The notes: generated from the sequence alone by a model not told the origin. A stretch of 42,858 nt of DNA from an uncultured Muribaculaceae bacterium (GCA_910576775.1 CAJTJV010000026.1:1-42858), one strand, 5' to 3'. Counted from the first letter of the stretch, positions 7,179-15,517 are shown. Numbers and translations: made by a program.

Positions 7179-7685
7179 ATGGCAAGATATGACTTTCAAA
7201 AATTGCGGAGTGACCACAACATCACGCAGAAAGAGCTCGCAGACAAGTTGAAATTGTCGCAAGGTTTTCTTTCAAGCGTTGAAAAATGGCGCAATCCTTT
7301 CCCTGACGATAGGGTGCAAGATTTACAGGCGGTATTTCCGAATACCGACCTCTCGCAATATGAGGTTGATGAAGATACTTTGCCCGACCGAAGTATTGGA
7401 AGCCACAACAAGTTCTCGCAAATAGACATCAACAACCCCGAGGTATTGAAAAAGCTATTGGATATAGTAGAAAAATGTACTTCGGAGTCCGACGGTGCGA
7501 GAAACGCAGAAACAAGCGAGTCCTCGGAGTGGCGCAAACGATATGACAAAGTATGCGCCGAACTTGATGCAGTCCGAAGTGAACGCGACAAGTATATGAA
7601 AGAAAAGTACGAATTGCAGTTTGAAATTTTCCGACTCAAAGAGTTGCTTCTCCGCAATGGTATTGAGTATGAGGAAAAAAAGTAA
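7179..7685 (+). CDS. XRE-family regulator with C-terminal coiled coil (repressor-like)
   Basis: 168 residues. Residues about 6-50 form a classic HTH_3 domain (LRSDHNITQKELADKLKLSQGFLSSVEKWRNP). After a linker, residues about 110-165 (WRKRYDKVCAELDAVRSERDKYMKEKYELQFEIFRLKELL) show heptad spacing of hydrophobic residues, a likely dimerising coiled coil. It is the only gene of the element transcribed rightward in view, divergent from the primase operon, with paired operators between. This is the expected place for the lysogeny/quiescence repressor. It lacks the peptidase-type C-terminal domain of LexA/CI proteins, so induction by self-cleavage is unlikely. Confidence 0.85.
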   Translation: MARYDFQKLRSDHNITQKELADKLKLSQGFLSSVEKWRNPFPDDRVQDLQAVFPNTDLSQYEVDEDTLPDRSIGSHNKFSQIDINNPEVLKKLLDIVEKCTSESDGARNAETSESSEWRKRYDKVCAELDAVRSERDKYMKEKYELQFEIFRLKELLLRNGIEYEEKK

Positions 7686-7704
7686 GAAACAAGAAGATTT
7701 CTTA

Positions 7705-7734
7705 TTGAGTATTGAGAAAAATTTCGTATCTTTG
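7705..7734 (+). promoter_or_regulatory. Promoter near the element's right end, reading outward
   Basis: TTG at 7705-7707, 19 bp, TATCTTTG at 7727-7734. Transcription would run across the attachment remnant; no ORF follows. Confidence 0.5.
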
Positions 7735-7746
7735 CGTTGTAAAACA

Positions 7747-7766
7747 ACTTGCGCATCACTTGCGCA
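7747..7766. repeat. Two ACTTGCGCA direct repeats beside the attachment site
   Basis: Exact 9-bp copies at 7747-7755 and 7758-7766, an 11-bp period (about one helical turn), preceded by the short inverted repeat GTTGT/ACAAC. Position and spacing suit arm-type sites for an integrase or excisionase, by inference. Confidence 0.4.
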
Positions 7767-7824
7767 AGATAGAACACTGAAATAAGTCCCTTATTAACAG
7801 TTACTTGGAGAGGCTACGCTACTT

Positions 7825-7880
7825 CTGGAAAGCGTGTATACGTCAAAAGCGTATCCCGAGTTCGAATCTCGGTCGCTCCG
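7825..7880 (+). pseudogene. 3' half of tRNA-Ser(GGA): attachment-site remnant at the element boundary
   Basis: The sequence runs from the anticodon loop CTGGAAA (7825-7831, anticodon GGA) through the 3' anticodon strand GCGTG, a serine-type long variable arm (ATACG/CGTAT), a perfect T arm (CCGAG-TTCGAAT-CTCGG) and the acceptor strand TCGCTCC plus G (7873-7880). The bases 5' of the loop do not supply the D arm or a matching 5' anticodon strand (CACGC expected), so it is not a whole tRNA gene. Elements that integrate at the 3' half of a tRNA restore the gene at one end and leave the displaced half at the other; orientation and position fit exactly. It could also be a decayed tRNA. Confidence 0.82.
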
Positions 7881-7898
7881 CAATTATTTCCTCGGAGT

Positions 7899-7928
7899 AG
7901 GGGTGCCGGTATACGACATCCCTCTTTT
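7899..7928 (+). terminator. Original terminator of the tRNA-Ser gene
   Basis: AGGGGTG (7899-7905) pairs with CATCCCT (7917-7923) with one G-U, followed by CTTTT. It sits 19 bp after the tRNA 3' end, as expected for the native downstream flank. Confidence 0.55.
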
Positions 7929-8032
7929 ATACTTTTGGAAAATCGTGATTGATGTGCACCTCAAAAGAATGTATCCTTATCAGTGATATTGTTCTTTTGA
8001 TTAGCGGTAAGCCTTGGGGACGGAATGTGATA

Positions 8033-8063
8033 ATTACGTAAACTTTCAGAATTGTGTGTTCTT
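8033..8063 (+). promoter_or_regulatory. ECF-type promoter of the GH89 gene
   Basis: ATTACGTA (8033-8040), 15 bp, GTGTTCTT (8056-8063). The same two boxes at the same spacing precede the sigma and fecR genes. It ends 23 bp before the GH89 ATG. Confidence 0.8.
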
Positions 8064-8086
8064 ATGGCAAAATAATTGCATTTGCT

Positions 8087-10213
8087 ATGAAAACCACGTT
8101 ATCACTATTATCCGTGCTTGTGTTGTCGGTGCTGGGTCTCCATGCCGGAGCGATGGACGAACTTGCAAGGCGTATGCTTGGCGCAAGAGCCGAGAATATT
8201 GAGTTTGAGTTGCTCGATTTTGACGGTTCCGAATTTTATATTGTAAAAGGCGATACCGTTTCTGGAAAAATATATATTTCCGGTACCACGCAATCGGCTA
8301 TGGCCGTCGGCCTTAACCGTTACCTACGCGATGTGTGCCATGCAGATGTGTCGTGGTATGCGGCCGACGGTGTTGTTGTACCGGCAACCTTGCCTGTACC
8401 TTCTGTTGTTTTGCGAGGTAAGGCGCGGGTTCCTGTACGTTTTTTTCTGAACTATTGCACATTCGGCTATACTATGCCTTTTTGGAAATGGGAGGACTGG
8501 CAAAGACTGATTGACTGGATGGCTCTCAATGGAGTCAATACGCCTCTTGCGTTGACAGGCCAGGAAGCCGTATGGCAGAGGGTATGGCAGTCGTTTGGTC
8601 TCGACAGCGACAGTATCCGTTCCTATTTCACCGGGCCGGCGCATCTGCCGTGGCACCGGATGCTGAACATAGACCGATGGGACGGCCCGCTGCCTCAGAG
8701 CTACATAGACAATCAGGAGGCTTTGCAGCGCAAAATTCTTGCACGTGAACGAAACCTTGGAATGCGTCCTGTACTTCCGGCGTTCGCCGGTCATGTACCT
8801 CCGGAGCTTGCAAAAGTATACCCTCAAGTCAGGATTCATCCCATGAGCGAGTGGGGCGGAATGAATGCCGACAAGTACCGCAGCTATTTTATAGAACCTT
8901 CCGAAGCTCTTTTTGATACGATACAGACCCGATTTCTTGCCGAGCAGGAACGTACGTTCGGAACCAATCATATATATGGTCTTGATCCTTTCAATGAAAT
9001 CGAGGTGCCTTCTTGGGAGGAGGACTATCTTCACCTGGCTTCGGCGAGAATCTGCGAATCACTCTGTAATGCCGACCCCGATGCGAAATGGTTACAGATG
9101 GGATGGATGTTCTATTATATGCGTAAACAGTGGACGCCTGAACGCATCAGGGCATTTCTGACAGGTGTAGATCCGGACAGGCTGCTAATGCTTGATTATT
9201 ACTGTGATTTCAAAGAGTTGTGGCGTACGACCGACAAATTCCATAGCCGTCCATTCATTTGGTGCTATCTGGGTAATTTTGGAGGCAATACTTTCCTTAC
9301 CGGTGATATGAATGCCGTTTTCAAGCGCACTGAATCCGCATTTGAAGAAGCCGGCGACGCTCTTCAGGGTATTGGCGGCACCCTTGAAGGGCTTGACGTG
9401 AATCCGAATATGCACAGCTATGTGCTCGATCGCGCATGGGAACACGAAGGATTGTCGCAGAAGCCCGAAGAGTGGATTATACGGTGGGCAATGGCTCGTG
9501 GGGGCGACCGGGATGAGCGGATTGTAAAGGCTTGGACAGCCTTGAATGATGAAATATATAACAGTGTGTCCGAGAGTCAGGGTATACTTGTCAATGCCCG
9601 GCCATGCCTTGAGGGCTATAGCAACTGGACGACAAAAAACAAATATAAATATGATAACGAACGTCTGTCGGAAATCTGGGAAATGATGAAAGAATCCGGG
9701 TCCGATAGTCCGGCGTATCGTTTTGATGTGGTGAATATCGGGCGGCAGGTTCTTGGAAACCGTTTTGCCGCATTGAGAGATACATTCACTGTGGCTTATA
9801 AAGCCGGTGATATAAATAAGATGAAATCGACTGCCGCAAGAATGGATAATATGATAGTGTCGCTCGACAGTCTTCTGGCTACGCACCATGTATTCAGTCT
9901 TGACAAATGGACAGAAGATGCCAGGGCTATGGGTGGCGACGAGGAAGAGGCTGATTATTATGAGGAAAACGCATTGCGGCTCCTTACGACCTGGGGAGAG
10001 CAGGGTATCGGTCTGAACGATTATGCCAACCGCGACCTTGCGGGGCTTACGGGAACGTATTACCGTGAGCGTTGGAAACAGTTTACCGACGCAGTAATCG
10101 CCGCTGTAGAGCGTGGTGAAGAATTCGACAGCGAGGCTTTCGTCGATAATATAAAGAAATGGGAATGGGAGTGGGCTGCCCGGAAAGTGTCAGAAGAAAA
10201 ACAGAAGGATTGA
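8087..10213 (+). CDS. GH89 alpha-N-acetylglucosaminidase (NAGLU family), secreted
   Basis: 708 residues from ATG 8087; the frame is open upstream to 8054, but that lies inside the promoter, and only 8087 gives a proper signal peptide (MKTTLSLLSVLVLSVLGLHAGA). The family hydrolyses terminal alpha-linked GlcNAc from heparan sulfate or alpha-GlcNAc-capped mucin glycans. Order: NAGLU N-terminal domain; then the barrel beginning near RFFLNYCTFGYTMPFWKWEDW and containing LALTGQEAVW; DPFNE with the likely acid/base E304; GTLEGL with the likely nucleophile E434; then the helical C-terminal domain. Length matches bacterial members. Its 3' end overlaps the convergent sigma gene by 24 bp. It is the only glycoside hydrolase visible in this PUL. 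Confidence 0.95.
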   Translation: MKTTLSLLSVLVLSVLGLHAGAMDELARRMLGARAENIEFELLDFDGSEFYIVKGDTVSGKIYISGTTQSAMAVGLNRYLRDVCHADVSWYAADGVVVPATLPVPSVVLRGKARVPVRFFLNYCTFGYTMPFWKWEDWQRLIDWMALNGVNTPLALTGQEAVWQRVWQSFGLDSDSIRSYFTGPAHLPWHRMLNIDRWDGPLPQSYIDNQEALQRKILARERNLGMRPVLPAFAGHVPPELAKVYPQVRIHPMSEWGGMNADKYRSYFIEPSEALFDTIQTRFLAEQERTFGTNHIYGLDPFNEIEVPSWEEDYLHLASARICESLCNADPDAKWLQMGWMFYYMRKQWTPERIRAFLTGVDPDRLLMLDYYCDFKELWRTTDKFHSRPFIWCYLGNFGGNTFLTGDMNAVFKRTESAFEEAGDALQGIGGTLEGLDVNPNMHSYVLDRAWEHEGLSQKPEEWIIRWAMARGGDRDERIVKAWTALNDEIYNSVSESQGILVNARPCLEGYSNWTTKNKYKYDNERLSEIWEMMKESGSDSPAYRFDVVNIGRQVLGNRFAALRDTFTVAYKAGDINKMKSTAARMDNMIVSLDSLLATHHVFSLDKWTEDARAMGGDEEEADYYEENALRLLTTWGEQGIGLNDYANRDLAGLTGTYYRERWKQFTDAVIAAVERGEEFDSEAFVDNIKKWEWEWAARKVSEEKQKD

Positions 10214-10759
10214 AAGTACCGGACCGAGGGTCTGTCGGATATTGCGCATGGCAAGTTCAAGATGTTTCTCTACCGTGCGTACCGACAGTCCCAGCCGTTC
10301 GGCAATTTCGGCAGCGGACAGAAATTCAAAACGGTTCATTTTAAAGACTTCCCGCCGCCGTTTAGGTAGGCGTTCCACCGCTTCGAGTACCTTGGCGTAG
10401 AGTTCCTTATAGTCCGTGTCGTTTTCGTCATATAGATGACGGCATACCGTAAGCAGCCTGTTGTTTACGTTGGGATGGTTGCGGTCGTAACGCATCTGAT
10501 TCAGAATCTCGTTTTTGGTAAGTACATAGAGATAGCTGACAACAGAAAATCTTTCATCAAGCTTTAGCCTGTTTAGCCAAAGTTTCAGAAAGACATTCTG
10601 CATGATGTCCTCGGCCAGAAAGTGGTCATGGGTAAGGCGATTGGTATAGGTATGGAAACGGGGATAGTACTTTCGGAAAAGTTCGTCAAAGCACTCCTCG
10701 TCGCCATATTTCATCCCTATGATCAGGACCTTGTCAGACTTGAACGATTTGTTTCGCAT
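10190..10759 (-). CDS. ECF RNA polymerase sigma factor, Bacteroides family
   Basis: 189 residues from ATG 10759. Region 2 (DEECFDELFRKYYPRFHTYTNRL...DIMQNVFLKLWLNR) and region 4 (VERLPKRRREVFKMNRFEFLSAAEIAERLGLSVRTVEKHLELAMRNIR) are intact, giving the sigma-70 family 'Bacteroides expansion' type used to switch PULs. The GTG at 10783 was rejected because it lies inside the putative -10 box. The gene is divergent from fecR and convergent with the GH89 gene, whose end it overlaps. It shares its promoter motif with both, suggesting positive autoregulation. A hydrophobic tail (VLSILLFFF) closes the protein, which is slightly unusual. Confidence 0.95.
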   Translation of the reverse strand: MRNKSFKSDKVLIIGMKYGDEECFDELFRKYYPRFHTYTNRLTHDHFLAEDIMQNVFLKLWLNRLKLDERFSVVSYLYVLTKNEILNQMRYDRNHPNVNNRLLTVCRHLYDENDTDYKELYAKVLEAVERLPKRRREVFKMNRFEFLSAAEIAERLGLSVRTVEKHLELAMRNIRQTLGPVLSILLFFF

Positions 10760-10775
10760 AATTCTATATACCCGG

Positions 10776-10806
10776 AAGAACACACCGGTATATCAAAATA
10801 CGTAAT
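10776..10806 (-). promoter_or_regulatory. ECF-type promoter of the sigma gene
   Basis: On the minus strand ATTACGTA (complement of 10799-10806), 15 bp, GTGTTCTT (complement of 10776-10783), 16 bp before the ATG at 10759. Confidence 0.8.
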
Positions 10807-10847
10807 GTTGGGGAATTTTAAAGAAAAGTGAGAAAAATTTGTATAAA

Positions 10848-10878
10848 ATTACGTACTATATCTGAAACCGGTGTTCTT
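10848..10878 (+). promoter_or_regulatory. ECF-type promoter of fecR-susC-susD
   Basis: ATTACGTA (10848-10855), 15 bp, GTGTTCTT (10871-10878), 22 bp before the fecR ATG. It is oriented away from the sigma promoter; the two ATTACGTA boxes are 41 bp apart. Confidence 0.8.
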
Positions 10879-10900
10879 TGGGTGCATATCACAGAATGCC

Positions 10901-11893
10901 ATGATCGATAAAAAACTTTTTGAGCAATATTTTTCGGGAGATTGCGTTCCTGAGACCCACCGCAAAACAGAGCGGTGGATAGAAGACAATATGTTCACTG
11001 ACGAGTTCGACATCCTCAGCCAGTCTCTTTTGGAAAAGATGGAATACAGCGACCCGCAGGAATGTGAGCGTATGCTCGGATTGGTACACAGGCGCATAAA
11101 TGATAATGAGCCGGGTTGTTTCAGGCCGAAGCGCCGCCGGTTATCCGTATGGATAGCTGCGGCATCTGTTGCTCTTGTAGCCTCTGTTGCCATGTGGACT
11201 GTATTCAGTCCGCGTAATGCGGTTCAGGTGTTACCGACGGATTTTGTAGAGTGCTATGCTTCGTGTGGCAGTTCTGAAAAAATAATGCTGCCGGATTCTA
11301 CTGAAGTGACTCTTTATGCTGACAGCCGCATGATTTATGACAGGAACAATTTCAATTCATTCCGTGAGGTATGGCTGTTCGGTGACGCGTATTTTGATGT
11401 GACGCATAGAAACGGAGCGTCTTTCGAGGTGCGTTGTTCAAAATCTTCGATAAAGGTACTGGGTACACGATTCAGCGTTCTGTCGCACGACGATGATGAT
11501 GATTTTGAGGTGTCGCTCTACGAAGGTAAAGTCAGGCTCTCTTCCGCATTCAATGAGCGCAATGATACAATCAGTCTTTGTAAAGGTGATTATGTGCGGA
11601 TTGACAAGCAGCTGGGAGGCATAAGCAAGCAGAATAGGCCGGGAATGGATCTTGACACATTTAATATCGTATATTCCGATACTAAAATTTCGGATATTGC
11701 CGCTCGATTGGAACGTCGTTACGGTAAAACGTTAATAATCGACGATAAAGAATACGCCCGGCTGGATCCGCGCCTTCATCTGATGTTCGGTGCACGCGAT
11801 TCTCTCGACAATGTACTGGACGCCATATGCACCCTGTCGGGGTTGACGAAAAAGTCTGTCGGTTCTAACCAAATCATATTGACACGTAAATAA
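10901..11893 (+). CDS. FecR-family anti-sigma factor
   Basis: 330 residues from ATG 10901 (the longer frame from 10871 starts inside the promoter). A cytoplasmic sigma-binding part (1-80) is followed by one membrane segment (about 81-103, LSVWIAAASVALVASVAMW) and a periplasmic FecR domain (SEKIMLPDSTEVTLYADSRM, FGDAYFDVTH, FEVRCSKSSIKVLGTRFSV, VSLYEGKVRL). The C-terminal DUF4974/STN-like part (FNIVYSDTKISDIAARLERRYGKTLIID) would receive the signal from the STN domain of the SusC next door. It relays outer-membrane glycan sensing to the divergent ECF sigma factor. 24 bp separate it from susC. Confidence 0.95.
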   Translation: MIDKKLFEQYFSGDCVPETHRKTERWIEDNMFTDEFDILSQSLLEKMEYSDPQECERMLGLVHRRINDNEPGCFRPKRRRLSVWIAAASVALVASVAMWTVFSPRNAVQVLPTDFVECYASCGSSEKIMLPDSTEVTLYADSRMIYDRNNFNSFREVWLFGDAYFDVTHRNGASFEVRCSKSSIKVLGTRFSVLSHDDDDDFEVSLYEGKVRLSSAFNERNDTISLCKGDYVRIDKQLGGISKQNRPGMDLDTFNIVYSDTKISDIAARLERRYGKTLIIDDKEYARLDPRLHLMFGARDSLDNVLDAICTLSGLTKKSVGSNQIILTRK

Positions 11894-11917
11894 ACCTTAA
11901 ATAAACCAATCATTATT

Positions 11918-14900
11918 ATGCGAATATTTAATTGCAGAAAGCATTGGATGCGCCATGGAAGGCTGCAAGCCAGACTGGCAGCCATTGTAGTTGCATTGGC
12001 AATGGCGTCGGGTGCGTCGGCTCTTGATTTCAAGGTGGATAATGTGACGGTTAAGGAAGCTGTGGAACAGTTTCAGAAACAGACCGGTTATGTTGTCGCC
12101 ATGGATGCGCAAGGGCTAAATCTAACTTCACGGATAAGTATATCCGTGAGTAATGCGTCGCCTGAAAAGGTGATGCGCCGTATATTCGACGGACAGTCTG
12201 TGGCATGCAAAGTCGCAGGCAATACAATTTCCGTGCGGAAGGCTCAGGCTACAAAACGGGCTACATCCGGTGCGGCAGCGCAATCCACGGGGCAGCGCAT
12301 AAGCGGTCGGGTTATCTCGGCTAACGACGGTGAGCCTCTTATCGGCGTGTCGGTGCTCAATACATCCAACAAGCAGGCTGTGACAACCGATGTCGAAGGC
12401 AACTTTACCATTGTGGCAAGTAAAGGAAATAAGCTGTCGTTTTCGTATGTGGGCTATAAGCCTGTGACACGTACTGTCGGCAGTGAAAAAAGCATGGATG
12501 TCGATATGGAGGAATCGGAAAACGTGCTTGATGAAGTTGTGGTAGTCGGTTACGGTACACAAAAGAAAGCAAATCTTACCGGTGCTGTGGTGTCGGTCGA
12601 CAATGAAGTTTTTCAGCGTCGTCCGGCCGCCAACATCGCCCGAATGCTTGAAGGAGCTGTTCCCGGACTTAATATTCGTATCGACGACCCCAAACCTCTG
12701 CGTTCGTCCGAATTCAATGTCCGTGGCAAAACATCAATCAATGGAGGCTCGGCGTTGGTGCTTATCGACGGAGTAGAAGGTGATCCGGCATTACTTAATC
12801 CTGACGATATCGAAAATGTATCGGTGCTCAAGGATGCCGCGTCTTCTGCCATATACGGTGCGCGCGCACCATTCGGTGTAGTGCTCATTACCACCAAGAA
12901 TCCGCAGCAAGGACGTGCTAAAGTTACATATTCGTCGCTCTATTCGATGCAGACGCCGCTCAATGTTCCGGATGTGGTTACCGACGGTTATGTATGGGCC
13001 GAGCATTTCTATAATTCTTTTTTCAATGCTTCCTTGTCGAATCCTCAGAAAATCAATACCACTCAGCCATTCTCCCTTTCATGGCTTGACGAATACAAGC
13101 GCCGCCATGAGACAGGAGAGTTCGGCATGGAGATTTCCGACGGTTCCATTGGTGAGAAAGGACAATATATTTATTATCCCGAAGGAACGGATGTATTCGA
13201 TGAATTGTACAAAAAACGTGTGTTCGCCACAACACAGAATATTGCGATAAGCGGAAGCGACAACCGTTTCGATTATTATCTCTCAGGTCGATTCTTCCAC
13301 TATGACGGTCTGTTCAATTCCGAGACGAAATCCGATGCGGCCGATATGTACAATATGCGTTTCAAAGCCGGATTTCAGGCTACATCGTGGCTCAAAATCA
13401 GCAATAATTTCGAGTTCGCATATAATAAATATGTAATGCCGTCAGCTTCCAACTATTTCTGGGGCAACTATATGATGGCGATTCAGGAAGAGGCACACCC
13501 TTCGATGCCTACACGCAATCCTGACGGTACGCTCACTACTTGCGGTCTGTTCGGTGTAGGCGCGTTCCTTGCCGGTGATACATGGAAGGATATGAGCAAC
13601 CGTCAGTTCAAGAATACTATTTCTTTTCTTAGCAATATATGGAAAGACAATGTGACTCTACAGGGGGATTTCACCTATAACAGGTCGGAGAATTATAACA
13701 TGCTCCACATGTCGCGCGAAAAGTTCTCCCGTGGAGTGAATGATGACGGAACCCCTAAGGTTGAGACATGGTCGGGCATACAGAGCCAGTTGGGCGAGAC
13801 ATATGTCAACCGAGATTATTTTGCAATCAACATCTATGCAAAATATCACCAGCTGTTCAATAAGAAACATGATGTCAATTTTCTTATCGGCTGGAACTAT
13901 GAAAAGACCCATCAGAAAACTGTAGATATAAGTAATCAGGATCTCCTTACTCCGGATGTGGATAACATGTCGCTTGCCATGGGTACCACTACACGCAATA
14001 TCAAGACTCCCGAATGGGGAAACCAGTTCGGCGGTATCTTCTTCCGAGCCAACTATGCTTACGATAACCGTTACCTCCTTGAAGTAAACGGCCGCTATGA
14101 CAGCTCGTCGCGCTTTCCTTCCGACCGTCGGTGGAAAATGTTCCCCTCGGCTTCGCTCGGCTGGCGTATAAATCAGGAACATTTCTGGCAAGTGGCGCCG
14201 GAAATAGTGAGCAACCTCAAGATCCGCGGTTCGTGGGGACAGCTCGGCAATGCAAACGGATTGAGCAATTATCTCTACAAGCAGACGCTCACTGTTGTGC
14301 AGGGTAACAAGAATCTTATTTTCAACGGACTCCAGGAAAGATATCTACAGGCTCCGGGTGCCATTCCCTCGTCGCTGACATGGGAGACTGCGACGACTTG
14401 GGACGGCGGTATCGACGCATCTTTCCTGAATAACCGTTTGAGTCTTTCCGCGGACTACTACGTGCGTAAGACTACCGATATGGTTACTGCCGGTCCGATG
14501 GTACAGGACGTGTTCGGTACAAGCTCGCCCCGCGGCAATCACGCCGATATGACTACACGCGGCTATGAGATTTCGCTCGAATGGCACGATAGTTTCATGC
14601 TTGCCGACAAGCCGTTCAACTATAGCATCCGTGCAAATCTTTCGGACTATTGGTCGGTAATCGACAAGTATAACAATCCTTTGAAGCAGCTCGGAACCGG
14701 CAACTCCGCCGGATATTATGAAGGTATGCGTATCGGCGAGATATGGGGCTTCGAGGTTCCCGGTCTATGGCAGACCGAAGAGGAAATCGCAGCTGCCGAA
14801 GCCGGAGCAAATGCCGCCGGCCAGCAGTTCTATAATCCTTTGTGGCAGAATAATATCAGCAAGAAACTTTTTCCCGGCGACATCAAGGTCAGCGACCTTA

Positions 14901-15517
14901 ACGGCAACGGCTATATCGACCGTGGCAGCAACACTGTAGACGATCCCGGCGACCGCCGCATAATAGGTAATTCTGAGCCCCGCTATATCTATAGCTTCAA
15001 TCTTTATGCCGAATGGAACGGAATATGGGCCTCCGCGTTCTTCTCCGGAGTCGGTAAGCAGGACTGGTATCCCAGCAATGAGAGTTCTGTGATGTGGGGA
15101 CAATATGTGCGTCCTTACGCCCAGCTTCCTACCTGGATTATAGGAAATTTCTGGACTGAGGACAACCGCGATGCCTACATGCCGCGTTATGCAGGCTATC
15201 AGACTCCATTCTTTCAAGGGTCTTCCGCTGCCAATACCCGTTATCTTCAGAATGTGGCATATTTCCGATGCAAGAATATCCAGGTGGGTTACAATTTCCC
15301 GCGTAAGCTTATTTCGAAAGCTGCCATGCAGGCTCTCGGAATATACCTTGCTGTCGAGAATCCCTTCACATGGTCGCCTTTATATAAGCGTACCAAGGAC
15401 ATAAACGTGTCGAATATCTATGGCGCCGATACTGACTGGTGGAATACCCGTCCGGGCGACGGTGGCACATACCCCACCATGCGTTCGTGGAGTGTAGGCA
15501 TTAATGTCACTTTCTAA
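11918..15517 (+). CDS. SusC-like TonB-dependent outer-membrane glycan transporter with STN signalling domain
   Basis: 1199 residues. A signal peptide (about 1-36) is followed by an STN domain (about 37-90, DFKVDNVTVKEAVEQFQKQTGY) and a CarboxypepD_reg-like domain (about 128-205, ISGRVISANDGEPLIGVSVL). Then come the SusC motif LDEVVVVGYGTQKKANLTGA, the plug (LRSSEFNVRGKTSINGGSALVLIDGVEGD, SVLKDAASSAIYGARAPFGVVLITTK) and a beta-barrel ending in SVGINVTF. The STN domain marks it as a transducer that works with FecR and an ECF sigma, agreeing with the two genes upstream. It imports oligosaccharides with the SusD encoded 12 bp downstream. Full length for the family. Confidence 0.97.
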   Translation: MRIFNCRKHWMRHGRLQARLAAIVVALAMASGASALDFKVDNVTVKEAVEQFQKQTGYVVAMDAQGLNLTSRISISVSNASPEKVMRRIFDGQSVACKVAGNTISVRKAQATKRATSGAAAQSTGQRISGRVISANDGEPLIGVSVLNTSNKQAVTTDVEGNFTIVASKGNKLSFSYVGYKPVTRTVGSEKSMDVDMEESENVLDEVVVVGYGTQKKANLTGAVVSVDNEVFQRRPAANIARMLEGAVPGLNIRIDDPKPLRSSEFNVRGKTSINGGSALVLIDGVEGDPALLNPDDIENVSVLKDAASSAIYGARAPFGVVLITTKNPQQGRAKVTYSSLYSMQTPLNVPDVVTDGYVWAEHFYNSFFNASLSNPQKINTTQPFSLSWLDEYKRRHETGEFGMEISDGSIGEKGQYIYYPEGTDVFDELYKKRVFATTQNIAISGSDNRFDYYLSGRFFHYDGLFNSETKSDAADMYNMRFKAGFQATSWLKISNNFEFAYNKYVMPSASNYFWGNYMMAIQEEAHPSMPTRNPDGTLTTCGLFGVGAFLAGDTWKDMSNRQFKNTISFLSNIWKDNVTLQGDFTYNRSENYNMLHMSREKFSRGVNDDGTPKVETWSGIQSQLGETYVNRDYFAINIYAKYHQLFNKKHDVNFLIGWNYEKTHQKTVDISNQDLLTPDVDNMSLAMGTTTRNIKTPEWGNQFGGIFFRANYAYDNRYLLEVNGRYDSSSRFPSDRRWKMFPSASLGWRINQEHFWQVAPEIVSNLKIRGSWGQLGNANGLSNYLYKQTLTVVQGNKNLIFNGLQERYLQAPGAIPSSLTWETATTWDGGIDASFLNNRLSLSADYYVRKTTDMVTAGPMVQDVFGTSSPRGNHADMTTRGYEISLEWHDSFMLADKPFNYSIRANLSDYWSVIDKYNNPLKQLGTGNSAGYYEGMRIGEIWGFEVPGLWQTEEEIAAAEAGANAAGQQFYNPLWQNNISKKLFPGDIKVSDLNGNGYIDRGSNTVDDPGDRRIIGNSEPRYIYSFNLYAEWNGIWASAFFSGVGKQDWYPSNESSVMWGQYVRPYAQLPTWIIGNFWTEDNRDAYMPRYAGYQTPFFQGSSAANTRYLQNVAYFRCKNIQVGYNFPRKLISKAAMQALGIYLAVENPFTWSPLYKRTKDINVSNIYGADTDWWNTRPGDGGTYPTMRSWSVGINVTF

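Noticed and set aside
7807..7880. A complete, D-arm-less tRNA-Ser starting at GGAGAGG
   Set aside because: The acceptor has a mismatch, the D arm is absent and the 5' anticodon strand does not pair properly; a displaced 3' half explains the sequence better.
8054..8086. Earlier starts for GH89 (8054) and fecR (10871)
   Set aside because: Both lie in or next to the promoter -10 box; the later ATGs give a proper signal peptide or normal FecR N-terminus.
10760..10783. GTG start at 10783 for the sigma factor
   Set aside because: It falls within the GTGTTCTT box shared by three promoters; ATG 10759 gives the normal N-terminus.
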